From Impatiens glandulifera (taxonomy: Eukaryota > Streptophyta > Magnoliopsida > Ericales > Balsaminaceae), in the NCBI RefSeq assembly GCF_907164915.1, contig NC_061870.1, positions 1,533,501-1,597,500 of the forward strand: 64,000 nucleotides of DNA. The letters run 5' to 3'. A program made the position numbers and the translations under genes. Positions within the stretch are counted from its first letter, which is position 1. Every line of letters begins with the position of its first letter. Of the stretch, positions 42,334 through 52,179 are shown one piece after another. The notes below the pieces were generated by a model, which saw nothing but the letters and a program-made list of their open reading frames with translations, was not told the DNA's origin and made no database searches.

Positions 42334-44699
42334 TTTTAAATAATTTGTGCAAATATATTTCAATACATAACACCAAAATTTATGCATATTGAATATATAA
42401 ATATATACATTATGAAATAATTTGTACAAATTCATTTAAATATATCTCAAATAGAAATTATAATCATTCATAAAAGTTAATTTAAATATCTCAAATCACA
42501 AAGTTATGATTATTATTTTTCAAATATCATAAATAAAATTATATTAATTCATAATTATTATTTTATATATATAAAAAAACTAAATGAATTATTAATTTAT
42601 TCATTTAAATAGATCACAAATAAAATTATAAATATAATTTATAAATCGGTTTTAAAATAGAGTTAAATGAATCTTGCTCCACTGAACAATGCATATATTT
42701 CAAACATTTTACATGGAAAACTCATGTAAAACAGTATAGGTCGTCTCTTCATTGGGACATGTAAAACGGAGTGAAGCGAAGGAAGTTTTACTCCTTTCCG
42801 TTTCTGCTGAACCCGTAATGAAATTCGGGTTCCGGGTTCTCTTTTTCTTTCAACCTAACTTTGATTTATTAATATAATAATGTTGCTGAAATCCAATCGG
42901 TCCGCAACAGGGAACACCCATTCAGTAGCAGAAACGGGTTGCATTTATTCTCTATAAAAACAATAGTTATGCATAGACATTTTTATTCTTATAAAAGGTC
43001 ATTTGTGCTGTCCCCTCTCTTTAGAAAAAAAATAAAAAAAATAAAAAATAAATCATCCTGTATAATCAACTTTATTTTATTATTATATAAAAAATTATAG
43101 AAGTATCATCCAGGGCTTTATACGCTTGGCTTGGCTTGGCTTCGTGGTCAAATATAAAATCAATTATCAAACTCTCCAAATATCTAATATACTCACTCTA
43201 TTGAATATAAGAATTGGATATAAAATCTTATTATAAGATTGTTTTTAAATATCATAAAATAAAAATATATGATTATATCTAAACTAATTATTAAATAAAA
43301 AACGGTTGGAGTTAAGTTAATTCCATTAATGAATGGAAATAAGTTTGTGAATAAATAAAATCAAATAAAATTCACACAAATTCAAACGTGAATTAACGGT
43401 GAATTTAATCCAAATTATAATTAAATATTAATTATTTAATTAATATTCAATGCCTAATTAGAAAATTAAAGTATAATGTATGTTATAATAAACATTTAAC
43501 TTTAATTGCCTATCAATTGGCTAATGTTTAGACTCTTCAATTTACTAGCATTGAATGTCTAACATTGTATTTCAACAAATTAACGTACATACATGTTAAT
43601 TTGTTACGAACTAATTGACAAATTAATAAGCAATATTCATTGCTAATAAACGTTTTGGATGGTTTTATTTGAAGGTTTAATTTTCAGCAATATATACTCA
43701 TTCATTATTTATTTCACATCACTACATCATCTTATATTTTCTCACTCTAGAATTCCAAAAGTCCTCTTCTTGTTTTGTGAGTGTTCTTCGAGTTCTTTGC
43801 TCGATATGTCTGTTGAAACCCAGTGATAGTTCAGGTACAGTAATCAAGTTCGACGAGTAGTGATTTCAATGCAGAATCACTACTGGATTCGTTGTACCCT
43901 GGGAGACAGTCATATATGATAAGCTCTAGCACAAACGGGAGATGATGAAACTGTTTTTAAGGGAAATGTGTCTAACACATGCCTCAAATCAACATCTCAA
44001 TCGGTGATTTTATTCATCGTATATTTAATTTTACTTAATTTATTTGTAACAACATATGTATATATATTTTCTAATTTATTTCAAAACAAGATATTTCTAA
44101 CAATCTTAAAACAGTCTCTTTGTGCTAAACTATTTAGTAGTTTATGCTATCGAAATTTGTTGTCTTTGATGTTTCAGAAATACGAGATGTGGTGTTACAA
44201 AAGAGATGAAGAACGTTGCTTGAAGGATGAAGCCGAATCTAAATCCTTTAAAAGAGTTGACAATGGTTTTGTTTAATAACACTAAACTTAAAAAGGGCAG
44301 TATCTTCTCTTTTATTTTATATATAATGCTAAAATAATATTATATATGTTGAAGATGAAATGGAAAAAAAAAAGTTTTAATTAATAATAGTAATTAATGG
44401 TGTTATTTAAAATTAATTATAATTGAAACATATGGTTTCAGTTGTAAAATAATTAATTATAAATATATACATTCTTAAATTAATTAAACGTGATAATTAA
44501 TAAGAATATGATAACTAAGAAGAGATAATATATTTATTTATATAAGTATATATATTGTCTTATATATTACATTTTGATTATGATGTTAAGTTATCATTTT
44601 AAATGTATATATATATTCACTTGTTGATAGAATCTAGTCAAATGTGAAGTATAAGTTGTCTCCGGAAAGAAGACAAAAGGCCATAAAAGCGGTACAACG
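42334..44699. other. AT-rich intergenic DNA, no gene recognised
   Basis: There are long AT-rich stretches. A GC-richer part near 42690-42960 contains GTTTCTGCTGAACCCG and, 160 bp on, AGTAGCAGAAACGGG, a partial inverted repeat that may mark a small element. At 43700-44000 the sequence (GAGTGTTCTTCGAGTTC, CGTTGTACCCTGGGAGAC) has the look of the R-U5 part of a Tork-like copia LTR, but no boundaries were found. A small frame at 43968-44276 has no recognised similarity. Confidence 0.4.
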
Positions 44700-44790
44700 A
44701 TGAAAAGGCGCATTAGCGCAGTGGTTCAAAGTTCAAACACAATGGTGTGTGGAGGAAGGGAGGTCCCGTGTTCGAATCAAGCAGAAATTA
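44700..44790 (+). repeat. tRNA-derived SINE head (candidate)
   Basis: An A-box-like TTAGCGCAGTGGTTCA (44713-44728) and a B-box-like CCCGTGTTCGAATC (44768-44781) are separated by about 50 bp. The tail would have been cut by the retrotransposon at 44870. Family not recognised. Confidence 0.5.
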
Positions 44791-44869
44791 TGATATGGTC
44801 ATTGATGTTAAAAACCATTCCAATTTCTTGTGTAGAAATTGTGACTTTAGTTGTCATTGATATTGAAAC

Positions 44870-46176
44870 TGTTAGGATCTAGATCGCCGCTGATGGACCG
44901 GGGGTTGGACCGGTTAGCGGTTCTCACTCGTAGGGTGGTGGTTAATCCGGTTAGAGATTAACACCGGGGTTTCAATACTACACAACCTGTCGCAAACCCT
45001 TGAACTAGGTTCAAGCGCGGAAGAGGTTTGCTTTCAGGTTGAAGCTGTACGCTTGTATGATAGGCACAGTCGGTTTCGGATGATGGAGATTTGGAAATGG
45101 TGGGTCGGTTTCGGTAATCTGGATATTCGGTATGGTTAGTATAAAGTCGGTTTGGAGCGGTGTGGTTAAGTTAGTCGGTTAGATAATGAAGCCGGCAGAA
45201 AGTAAATAACAAGACAGATTTTATGGATGTTCGGAGATAAAACTCCTACGTCACCCTTTCCTCTCGAAGCCGCGAGAAGGATATTCACTAAGGAATACAA
45301 GTACAATCCGATCGAGACTTATTTCCTGCTCGATAATACTCTTACAATTCACACCGAAATTGTAACACACACTTAGAATTTAGCACTTAGGCTTTCTTAG
45401 AATAACACAGTTTTATCACTTGTAGTAAATGCTCTCAACGCTTCACTTGTCTAGCTTGATGTCCCGCTTAAGTCACTGCATTTACTCTTCTTCAGCTACC
45501 CCTTTTATAGGTGAAATATGCCAACGGTCATATTTCACTGCCTTGAATCTGATTGGCTGATCAGAAGTGCAGTGATTCAGTGATTCAGTGTTTCAGACCT
45601 GCGGTCGTTTCCTCAGACCTGATGGTCAAGCTCAGACCTGGCATTATGTCTCAGACCTGCCGGTCTGTTCTTCCGTTTTGTAAGACAAACCTGTTGGGTT
45701 TGTCTTTTACTCAATGTAGGCACTGTCTGTACTTTGAAGATTTCTTTTCTGGCTTATCCCGAAGTAGAAGGATCCGGTAGTACTGTTTTCTGCAGCCTAC
45801 AGTCTTTCCTCAGACTTGCATGGATATGGAAGTATTCAGTCTGCTCCTTTGGTATCATTCTCAACAGATACCCAAATTGTCTTCTTGTACTGGTCGGTCA
45901 TTTGACTTGGCCGAATGTCTTTTGGTAGTGATGTAACCGGACTTCTTCGGTTATTCTTGTCTTGTGGATGATCGGCTGTTTGATGATTCCGGTTTTGAAC
46001 TTTGGCCGATCCTTTCTTTGTGCGGTCACGTTCCGAATACTCTTGATCGGTTTGGTAGCTTTGACCGGTTAGTTTTCTTTAGTCGGTTCTCTTGTTCATC
46101 CGGTCCGGTTCCTTGTTCCTGCATGGAAGGTTTATTTAAGTTAGGTTTATTTGAACCGGTCTTATTTTATCTAACA
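44870..46176 (-). repeat. 3' LTR of the family-B element
   Basis: 1307 bp. On the plus strand it starts TGTTAGGATCTAGATCGC and ends CTAACA, followed by the inverted PPT (ATTTCTCCCTTTTTGATT). TATA box 45503-45509 (minus), hairpin 44999-45015, and a run of CAGACCTG motifs at 45590-45670. Confidence 0.93.
45590..45670. promoter_or_regulatory. CAGACCTG repeat cluster upstream of the LTR TATA box
   Basis: TCAGACCTG occurs about five times at 18-25 bp intervals, 85-160 bp upstream of the TATA box in element orientation. The same cluster is in the other family-B LTRs (58045-58115; near 2340-2420 and 38340-38420 inverted). Regularly spaced repeats here look like factor-binding sites; no factor can be named. 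Confidence 0.5.
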
Positions 46177-46501
46177 ATTTCTCCCTTTTTGATTATTTTA
46201 TTTAAAATTATCAAAATCATGTAAGTTTGCAACCGTAGGCCGGTTGTTTTGTTTGTCCGGTTTTTGAAAAAGACTTAGAGGATTTTTCGAAAAATTTTGA
46301 GAGAGAATTTTGAGAAAAGTTTTGGAAGAGTCTTTATCTTTTATCTAACAATTTCTCCCTTTTTGATTATTTTATTTAAAATTATCAAAACTAAGTAGAA
46401 ATGCAAAATAAGGCCGGATTCAAAAATAACTTTATATATTTATATATAGATGACCGGAAAAGACAAAATACTAAGGCCAATAAGAAAAAGAAGGATAGTC
46501 C
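46177..46501 (-). repeat. Two PPT copies before the 3' LTR
   Basis: ATTTCTCCCTTTTTGATT occurs at 46177 and again at about 46350, each followed by ATTTTATTTAAAATTATC. The sequence in between repeats the LTR edge (TTTTATCTAACA near 46340). Confidence 0.8.
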
Positions 46502-49135
46502 CTATTCAGAATCCGTGAAGTCATAGGCGCTCTTCTTTTTCTTCTTCGGTTGCTGTTGCCCGGTCTGTTCGGAAGATCGTCGCCTTTTAGATCGGGACCG
46601 CAGTTGTTCTTCAACTTCATCCTCGACTTGGTCGGCTGGCTGCGATGTACTCGGGATGACCGGTTCAGAGATCTCTTTGAGCATCTCGGCTATCTGAACT
46701 TTCTTAGGAGCCTCCCTTTGTCTCTTTTTCGGTGCTGAAACAGAGGCGGCCGCCTTCTTCTTCTTGTTTTCCTTTGCATAGCCTTTCAGCCTCCGTGCTT
46801 CCCTTTCCAACCGCGCGGCATCCTCCGCAGCTCGGTTGGCCACTTTCTCAGCAAACCCTGGGAATATGGCCTCAGCATTTTTAAGTCGTGCGGCTTCCAC
46901 TTCCGCTTCGGTCAGTTGAGTTGTGCGCGGTGCCTCTTTATCTTTGCTAACTTCGGCGTCCAGCGCATCCTGGACCCTCTTAGCTACTTGAGCATCAGCC
47001 GCTATAGCCGCGGCCTCCGCGTCCACCTTAGCCCTTAGAACTTCGGCCATTTGTTCGGAGAGCGCCTTCACTTCGGCCACGAGACTCTCGTTTGTCTTCT
47101 CGAGTTCGGAGACCCGGTTAAGTGTCGTGTCGACCCGTTCGAGGTCTTTCTTTAAATCGGAGGTCACAGTCTCCAGAGTTGCGGTTCGCTGAGCCCATTT
47201 ATCGCGCTCACCGGCCTCTTCCCACAGTCCGGTGCCGAGTTCTGAGAGTCGTTCTTGATGTTTTTCCAGAAGCAGCTTTGTCACGTCGGTGAACTTCAGG
47301 GCTGAATCAACTATGCTCTTGGATCTATCCTTGAATGGTTGAAGCTTGGACACGTCGTGTTCTTGTATGCGGTCATCGATCCGTTCCGATATGGATGCTT
47401 CAAGATTTTGAAGACGGTCCTCAACCCATTCTTTAGCAGCCCATTCTTTAGGAGGGTCTGAAGTGGTGACTTCCGGTGGTGGGGGAGGTGATTGCTCGGT
47501 GGGATCTGGATCGGCTCTGTCATTGGATTCTATCGGTTTCGCAAGCTCTTTTGGAAGTTCTAATGTTGCCGCAATATCCAAGATCTGTGCCGCATCTTCC
47601 AAGATCGGTTCCGCATCCTCCAATATCGGTGCCACATCCTCCATTGGAGGTGTTGGACAGTTAACTGGAAACTTATCGATTACGGGAGCAGTATAGACCG
47701 GTATTTTCATTCGGCTGCATATCGTTTCCAGCCGCTCAATTTCTTGAAGTATTTCCCTTTTGCCTTTTTCAAGCCTTGTTAACACCCGCGGCGCTACGGT
47801 GTCTACCGATCCCGTCTCGTTGTGCTCTTCCTTAATTCTCCGGATGCGCTTTCTTAGTTTCCGAAGTTGGATCATCGGTAACAGGAGACAGGTTCGGCTT
47901 TGTACTTCTTGAATTGTGTTGGATTTTGTGAGGCTCAACATCATGTCCTCTACTTCATCCAACCTGTCGATGCATTCCTTTTCCGTGTAGCCTGGTAGGG
48001 TATTTCTATATGTTGTACCGAACCGGTGCTCATGCCACTCCAAGTATAACTCTTCAACGTCTTCTGCTCGCTTGTTGACGCCCTGAAGGATTTTCTGGGT
48101 TAATCTATCGGCCTCTGCTTCTTCGGCCTCCTCCCTCTCCATGTTGTAGCCTTCATCATTGGCTTCTTTATCAACCCCTTCTTCACCCTCGGTGGTCTCA
48201 GGGTTGGTGTTTTGTTCGGCATCGTTTGGACTCCGAGCCGAATGATCGTTGTCATTGACCGTTCTATCATCGGTCCTCTCCGTGTCGGTTTCCGCAGAGA
48301 CCCACTCCTCATCTTCTGTTTGTTGAGGTGGGTCGGAGAAGATTATCTTTTCTTTGCCTTTTCCTCCGGTCTTTGCTTCGGCCGGGGCATCTTTCTTCGC
48401 GACTTTCTTCTTTCGGCCACCTGTGGAGCTGGGGGCCGGCTGTTTCCTTTTAAGGAATTGCTTTGATCTGATGAGGCAGCGTTTTGCTACCGCAACGCCG
48501 GGACCGATGTTGAGATTCAAGTGGAGGAAGATCTTACCGAGGGGCACGGCGTATCCCCACGACCGGGTTGAGTCCGGTTTCACCATATCCATGAGGTTGC
48601 TGAACACCGATCTTGCCCAGTTGACCTCTTTACCCTCCATCAGACCGATTAGCATCTTGATTTTGTCCCGTGTGAGGTTGTTGAGGTTTCCTCCCCTTGC
48701 CAGGATCGCCCTTGTGAAGATGTCACATATCGGGATATACTCCGGCCTTAGCATTTGTTTGCTCCCGGATGTTTTGATCGGCGCATTGGATGCCGATAGA
48801 ATGTAGCAAGCCGATTCAAAGGTGTCCTGGTCTATTTCTGCCGTTGCATCCTGGCCGGAAGTTGGAAGACGCAGGCTTTCGGCCACCAATTCTTCTGTGA
48901 GCTCTATTCGGGAACCGCATACAGTCGCGGTAATTTTTTCGTAGGCGATAGTTGCGGTGTTGAAGAATTCTTCGACCGCATCTTTGTAAATGACGTGAGG
49001 ACCGCCTAGGAAATATTCCAGACCGGTTTTAATCAGCCGGTCAATAACTGCTTTCGCCTCGGTCGTACCATTCAACCGGATTTCCTCGAAATCCACCTGA
49101 GAGTAGAGTTTGAACAGAGCCGAATCACGCCCCAT
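46502..49135 (-). CDS. Post-pol ORF C, uninterrupted, 877 aa
   Basis: Start at ATG 49135, about 110 bp after a TATA box. Residues 1-220 are the cargo domain: VDFEEIRLNGTTEAK, EEFFNTATI (about 55-63), ELTEELVAESLRLPTSG (78-94), RPEYIPICDIF, VNWARSVFSNLMDMV (171-185). Then come a Lys-rich linker (about 230-270), a strongly acidic stretch (280-350), two long coiled-coil regions (about 350-500 and 590-760) separated by a Pro-rich part, and a basic tail with KENKKKKAAA, RSKRRRSS and KKKKKSAYDFTDSE. No signal peptide, membrane helix or enzyme motif is seen. The tail suggests nuclear entry and the coiled coils oligomerisation (inference). The C-terminal two thirds match the remnant at 3-1493 but hardly ORF C of family A. 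Function unknown; being open while gag and pol are not may reflect chance or constraint. Confidence 0.85.
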   Translation of the reverse strand: MGRDSALFKLYSQVDFEEIRLNGTTEAKAVIDRLIKTGLEYFLGGPHVIYKDAVEEFFNTATIAYEKITATVCGSRIELTEELVAESLRLPTSGQDATAEIDQDTFESACYILSASNAPIKTSGSKQMLRPEYIPICDIFTRAILARGGNLNNLTRDKIKMLIGLMEGKEVNWARSVFSNLMDMVKPDSTRSWGYAVPLGKIFLHLNLNIGPGVAVAKRCLIRSKQFLKRKQPAPSSTGGRKKKVAKKDAPAEAKTGGKGKEKIIFSDPPQQTEDEEWVSAETDTERTDDRTVNDNDHSARSPNDAEQNTNPETTEGEEGVDKEANDEGYNMEREEAEEAEADRLTQKILQGVNKRAEDVEELYLEWHEHRFGTTYRNTLPGYTEKECIDRLDEVEDMMLSLTKSNTIQEVQSRTCLLLPMIQLRKLRKRIRRIKEEHNETGSVDTVAPRVLTRLEKGKREILQEIERLETICSRMKIPVYTAPVIDKFPVNCPTPPMEDVAPILEDAEPILEDAAQILDIAATLELPKELAKPIESNDRADPDPTEQSPPPPPEVTTSDPPKEWAAKEWVEDRLQNLEASISERIDDRIQEHDVSKLQPFKDRSKSIVDSALKFTDVTKLLLEKHQERLSELGTGLWEEAGERDKWAQRTATLETVTSDLKKDLERVDTTLNRVSELEKTNESLVAEVKALSEQMAEVLRAKVDAEAAAIAADAQVAKRVQDALDAEVSKDKEAPRTTQLTEAEVEAARLKNAEAIFPGFAEKVANRAAEDAARLEREARRLKGYAKENKKKKAAASVSAPKKRQREAPKKVQIAEMLKEISEPVIPSTSQPADQVEDEVEEQLRSRSKRRRSSEQTGQQQPKKKKKSAYDFTDSE

Positions 49136-49679
49136 GTTAAAGAGTTTGAGAAAGTGAGAAAGAGAGCCGCTTCAAAAGAGTTAGAAAGCTTAGAGAGAGA
49201 AAGTAGATTCGCGTGAGAATGAAATAAAATGACCGAATGTCCCTTTTATAGATGCGGTTTGGAAGCCCAACCGTCCCATCAATAATGGGCGGGAATTTTC
49301 CCTCCAAAATGAAAAGGCGCCAAACTATGGGCGGTAAAACAAAAGGAGGTGGGCGGCAAATTTGAGCGGGAGATTTCCCTCCAAAATCCTTTGCTTATGT
49401 CATTGATGACGCACTCTTCTTCTAGAAACCGATTGATTGAACGGTTTCTAAGTTCAATTGATTATTTAGAGTGTTAACAAATTAGGCAGATTTCATGTGA
49501 CCGGAAAAGAACGCGGTTATAGATTAAAGAAGTGAACCGGTTACTTAGATAAATGTTCAAAGAATTGAGAAGACACGGTCATTTAAACTGAAATGATATT
49601 AAAATTCAAGAGATAGCAGAGAAAGGCAACCGATTATAAGATTCGGTACAGAGATAGGCATACAGAAACAATGTATAGC
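49136..49679 (-). promoter_or_regulatory. Spacer B-C with putative promoter of ORF C
   Basis: On the minus strand TATAAAA (49244-49250, context CATCTATAAAAGGGAC) precedes the ORF C ATG by about 110 bp, with a leader rich in CTTTCTCTCTCT. The remainder holds GC-richer repeats similar to the spacer before ORF C of family A. Confidence 0.55.
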
Positions 49680-50384
49680 CTATTCAAAAGACATTCTCCA
49701 GAGTCGTTCTCTTGCCGAATCACTGTCGAGGATGTTTGAAGAGAAAGTCGGTGTGCCCGGTCCGAACTCTGGTCGGTACCCAAGAATCAGCTTGCTGATA
49801 TGCGGTGCATACCCGAGACCTTTCTTGGTCAGCACCATATTCTTTAAGTTTTCCCATATGACCGATGACCAGTTGATGGCCGATTTGCAAAGAATGTGGG
49901 TCATGATGTTGTAGGTATTCCTAGAATACCGTTGATTCGGTGATTGACACAGAATTGACCGGGTCACGATTTCGAGCAGTAGCTGACCGTGACTAGCAAG
50001 TTGGGTTTTTGGCCCAAAGTGTTCCACCGGAGAGGGGGTGGCCGACAGATATTGCGCGGTTTCAAATCCCGCAAGGTCCTGAATAGTCGGAAAGTCAGAG
50101 AAGCCTTCAGTGGGTAGACCGAATAGTGAGGCAAATTCATCCTCGTCGATCCAGAACGTGTGGTCTCTGACAGTAGAGACGATATACTTCTCCCTGATGC
50201 AGGCGCTTCGAAACAAGGCCTTGACATCGTCTAGAAGAATAGGACCGGCCTCTTCAAGAAACGGTTGAAGACCGGTTTCAGCAAGAGAGTCATACATGAA
50301 TTTCTCCTTAGTAGTGCAATCCCTTATGTCCATGCAAGAGTTGAAATCGATGCAAAGAAAGTTTCCCAGAGTTCTGCTCGGCAT
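49680..50384 (-). CDS. Post-pol ORF B, uninterrupted, 234 aa
   Basis: The ATG at 50384 was chosen because it follows a TATA box and CT-rich leader and the protein then starts MPSRTLGNFLCIDF, like the other cargo genes; the frame is open 61 codons further up without homology. It is almost only the cargo domain: GLQPFLEEAGPILLDDV, FRSACIREKYIVSTV, IDEDEFASLFGLPTEGFSDF (about 83-102), a QLLLEIVTRSILCQSPNQRY block, AINWSSVIWENLKNMV (about 175) and a short tail with YAPHISKLIL. Function unknown. It is the intact partner of 27480-28260 and the best minimal version of the domain. Confidence 0.82.
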   Translation of the reverse strand: MPSRTLGNFLCIDFNSCMDIRDCTTKEKFMYDSLAETGLQPFLEEAGPILLDDVKALFRSACIREKYIVSTVRDHTFWIDEDEFASLFGLPTEGFSDFPTIQDLAGFETAQYLSATPSPVEHFGPKTQLASHGQLLLEIVTRSILCQSPNQRYSRNTYNIMTHILCKSAINWSSVIWENLKNMVLTKKGLGYAPHISKLILGYRPEFGPGTPTFSSNILDSDSARERLWRMSFE

Positions 50385-50905
50385 GATTTCGGTATTTGAG
50401 AGAGAGACGGGATTCAAGAGTATCAGATGTGATCTTGTGCTTTCGGATGTGATGAAATGAGTAGAGTATGGCTCCTTATATAGGATCGGTTTTGGAGGGA
50501 AAATCTGAACATTGATGGTCAGTTTTGTTTTATTAAGGAAAGGAATCTTTACCTTTTCAAGGCGCATGGGGAAGGGGCAAATTGCAAAGCCCTAGGTAAA
50601 TGTTAGTTGGGAAGTAACCATATTAGTTTGATTTTAAATGTGCGGGTGGTTGGGGGTTATTTCATTGATTGGGATTATCTCATTAAATGCACTCAACACA
50701 TAATCGATATTAATTAGATAGAAACCGAAAATAGTAGAGGCAATGCCGAAAAATGGCATACAGGAATGATGAAGAAAACATGAAATCAAGAAAGACACAA
50801 ATAAAGCCGAAAGAGACATGGATGAAGCCGATATGATCAAACTTGAGTTGGTTAAGAATACATCCGGTACATACTGCAAAACGACCGGATGCAGGAAGGA
50901 GTAAC
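50385..50905 (-). other. Spacer between ORF A and ORF B
   Basis: Apart from the promoter of ORF B this stretch shows no coding similarity. Frames crossing it overlap ORF B or ORF A and lack homology between copies. Confidence 0.5.
50476..50482 (-). promoter_or_regulatory. TATA box of ORF B
   Basis: TATATAA on the minus strand (context ATCCTATATAAGGAGCC), about 92 bp before the ORF B ATG and followed by a leader with CCGTCTCTCTCTCAAA. Confidence 0.55.
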
Positions 50906-51661
50906 TTAGCGGGCGCGGGGATTGAATTCTTGAGGGAGGTTGAAGTTCCTCCTCCTCCATTCTCTCTCAAACCGATCATAGAATGAATCGGTTGCTTCTC
51001 TTGTGAGCACCTGAGCATGGTTTAGACCTTCGCCAGGACAGGTCGGAACGCCAAGCTCCTCAAGAAGGCGACTTACTTGGGGGATGAAGCCAACTGACCG
51101 GGAGCCGATCATCCAAATGAGGACGTCGAATAGCACCCGGGACCAGTTGACCGGTGTGCTGGTGACAATGGCCGCCATCACGTTGAAAGCCGCGACGCAA
51201 TAGGTGTTGGTGACATCTCTTCCAAAGATGCCCCTTCCTATTACATCGTTGAGGAGCTGATACTCAGCCCTCAAGAGAGACTTAGAGCCATGATCATCAA
51301 CAGGCTCATCCAACCGGGCAAGGGAGAGGGAGACCTCAGCCTTAATATCGGCCGGAGGGTTAAGGTCTGTGATCCCTTGCTTAGGCAGACCGAAGCACCG
51401 AGCGAAGTCCTGCTCGGTGAAATCGAAGGTTATACCCCCAACCTTTGATTGGATATGGGTATCAAAGTGGGGTGTGCCCCGGAATACCCTGGCATAATAG
51501 TAAAATTCCAAGACGGATTCAGGGTAGATAGTTTGCTTGTCATCCAGAAAATACTAGAGGCCAGTATCTTCCAGTTTCTTGATCATCCGATACACCTCAT
51601 AGTGTTCGGTACTAGAGTAGGATTCAAAATCGACTTGGAGTATGTTTGGGAAGTGAGACAT
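50906..51661 (-). pseudogene. Post-pol ORF A (one TAG)
   Basis: The frame from ATG 51661 to 50906 has 252 codons with one TAG near 51555 (in GL*YFLDD, where paralogues have Gln or Glu). Features are SHFPNILQVDFESY at the start, ESVLEFYYYARVFRG, FTEQDFARCFGLPKQGITDL, LRAEYQLLNDVIGRGIFG, TPVNWSRVLFDVL and a basic, Arg/Asn-rich end. It matches 26301-27038 in order and length. A weaker TATA-like TATTTAAG (51728-51735) lies about 70 bp before the ATG. Function unknown; no membrane segment. Confidence 0.78.
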
Positions 51662-52179
51662 GATTGGTTTGCCTTAGTGAGAGGATGTTCTTGTGACTTG
51701 TGAGTGTTGTGGTGAACGTTTTCTTCACTTAAATACTAGATTAAGGACTATCCTATTGTCCAGGCATTAAATTGGATGACATGTACTAACTGCAGGATAA
51801 GAGATTTTGCATGAAATAGGCAAGTTTGCAGTCTAGGTGTCGGTCATAGGCCTGAACCGTGAAAGATATCAAAAGATCTTCACGTCTTTTTAGGTGCGAC
51901 CTGTTTTACTTTGAAAGGGTAATGTTGTAGAGCAGATATCCTTAACCTCTGATAACTATTCCTCTTCTGTTTGAAATTCAAATAATCTAGGGTAGCCTGC
52001 TTCCGAACCGGTCAGGTATCAGTTGTTCATCCCGATGCGGTTATTTGGTGCATGCACCAAGTAGCCGGTCGGTTTACTCTATCTGATGAACTGGGCGGTT
52101 CTTCCACAGACACCCCGAAGATTCGAAGTTCGACAGCTTAGGAAGAGTTACCGGTTTGTCTGTCTGAACCGGTTTCCCT
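51662..52179 (-). promoter_or_regulatory. Spacer pol-A with putative promoter of ORF A
   Basis: Non-coding. TATTTAAG (51728-51735, minus) is the only TATA-like candidate near the ATG of ORF A, weaker than those of ORFs B and C. The leader contains CACAAGTCACAAG, resembling the leader of ORF A in family A (CACAAGTATCACTC). Confidence 0.4.

Noticed and set aside
43968..44276. Possible small host gene of 102 codons
   Set aside because: Low-complexity, AT-rich text without homology or promoter evidence; kept only as part of an unassigned region.
47311..48806. Frames antisense to or shifted from ORF C
   Set aside because: Shadows caused by the biased codon use of the long charged ORF C.
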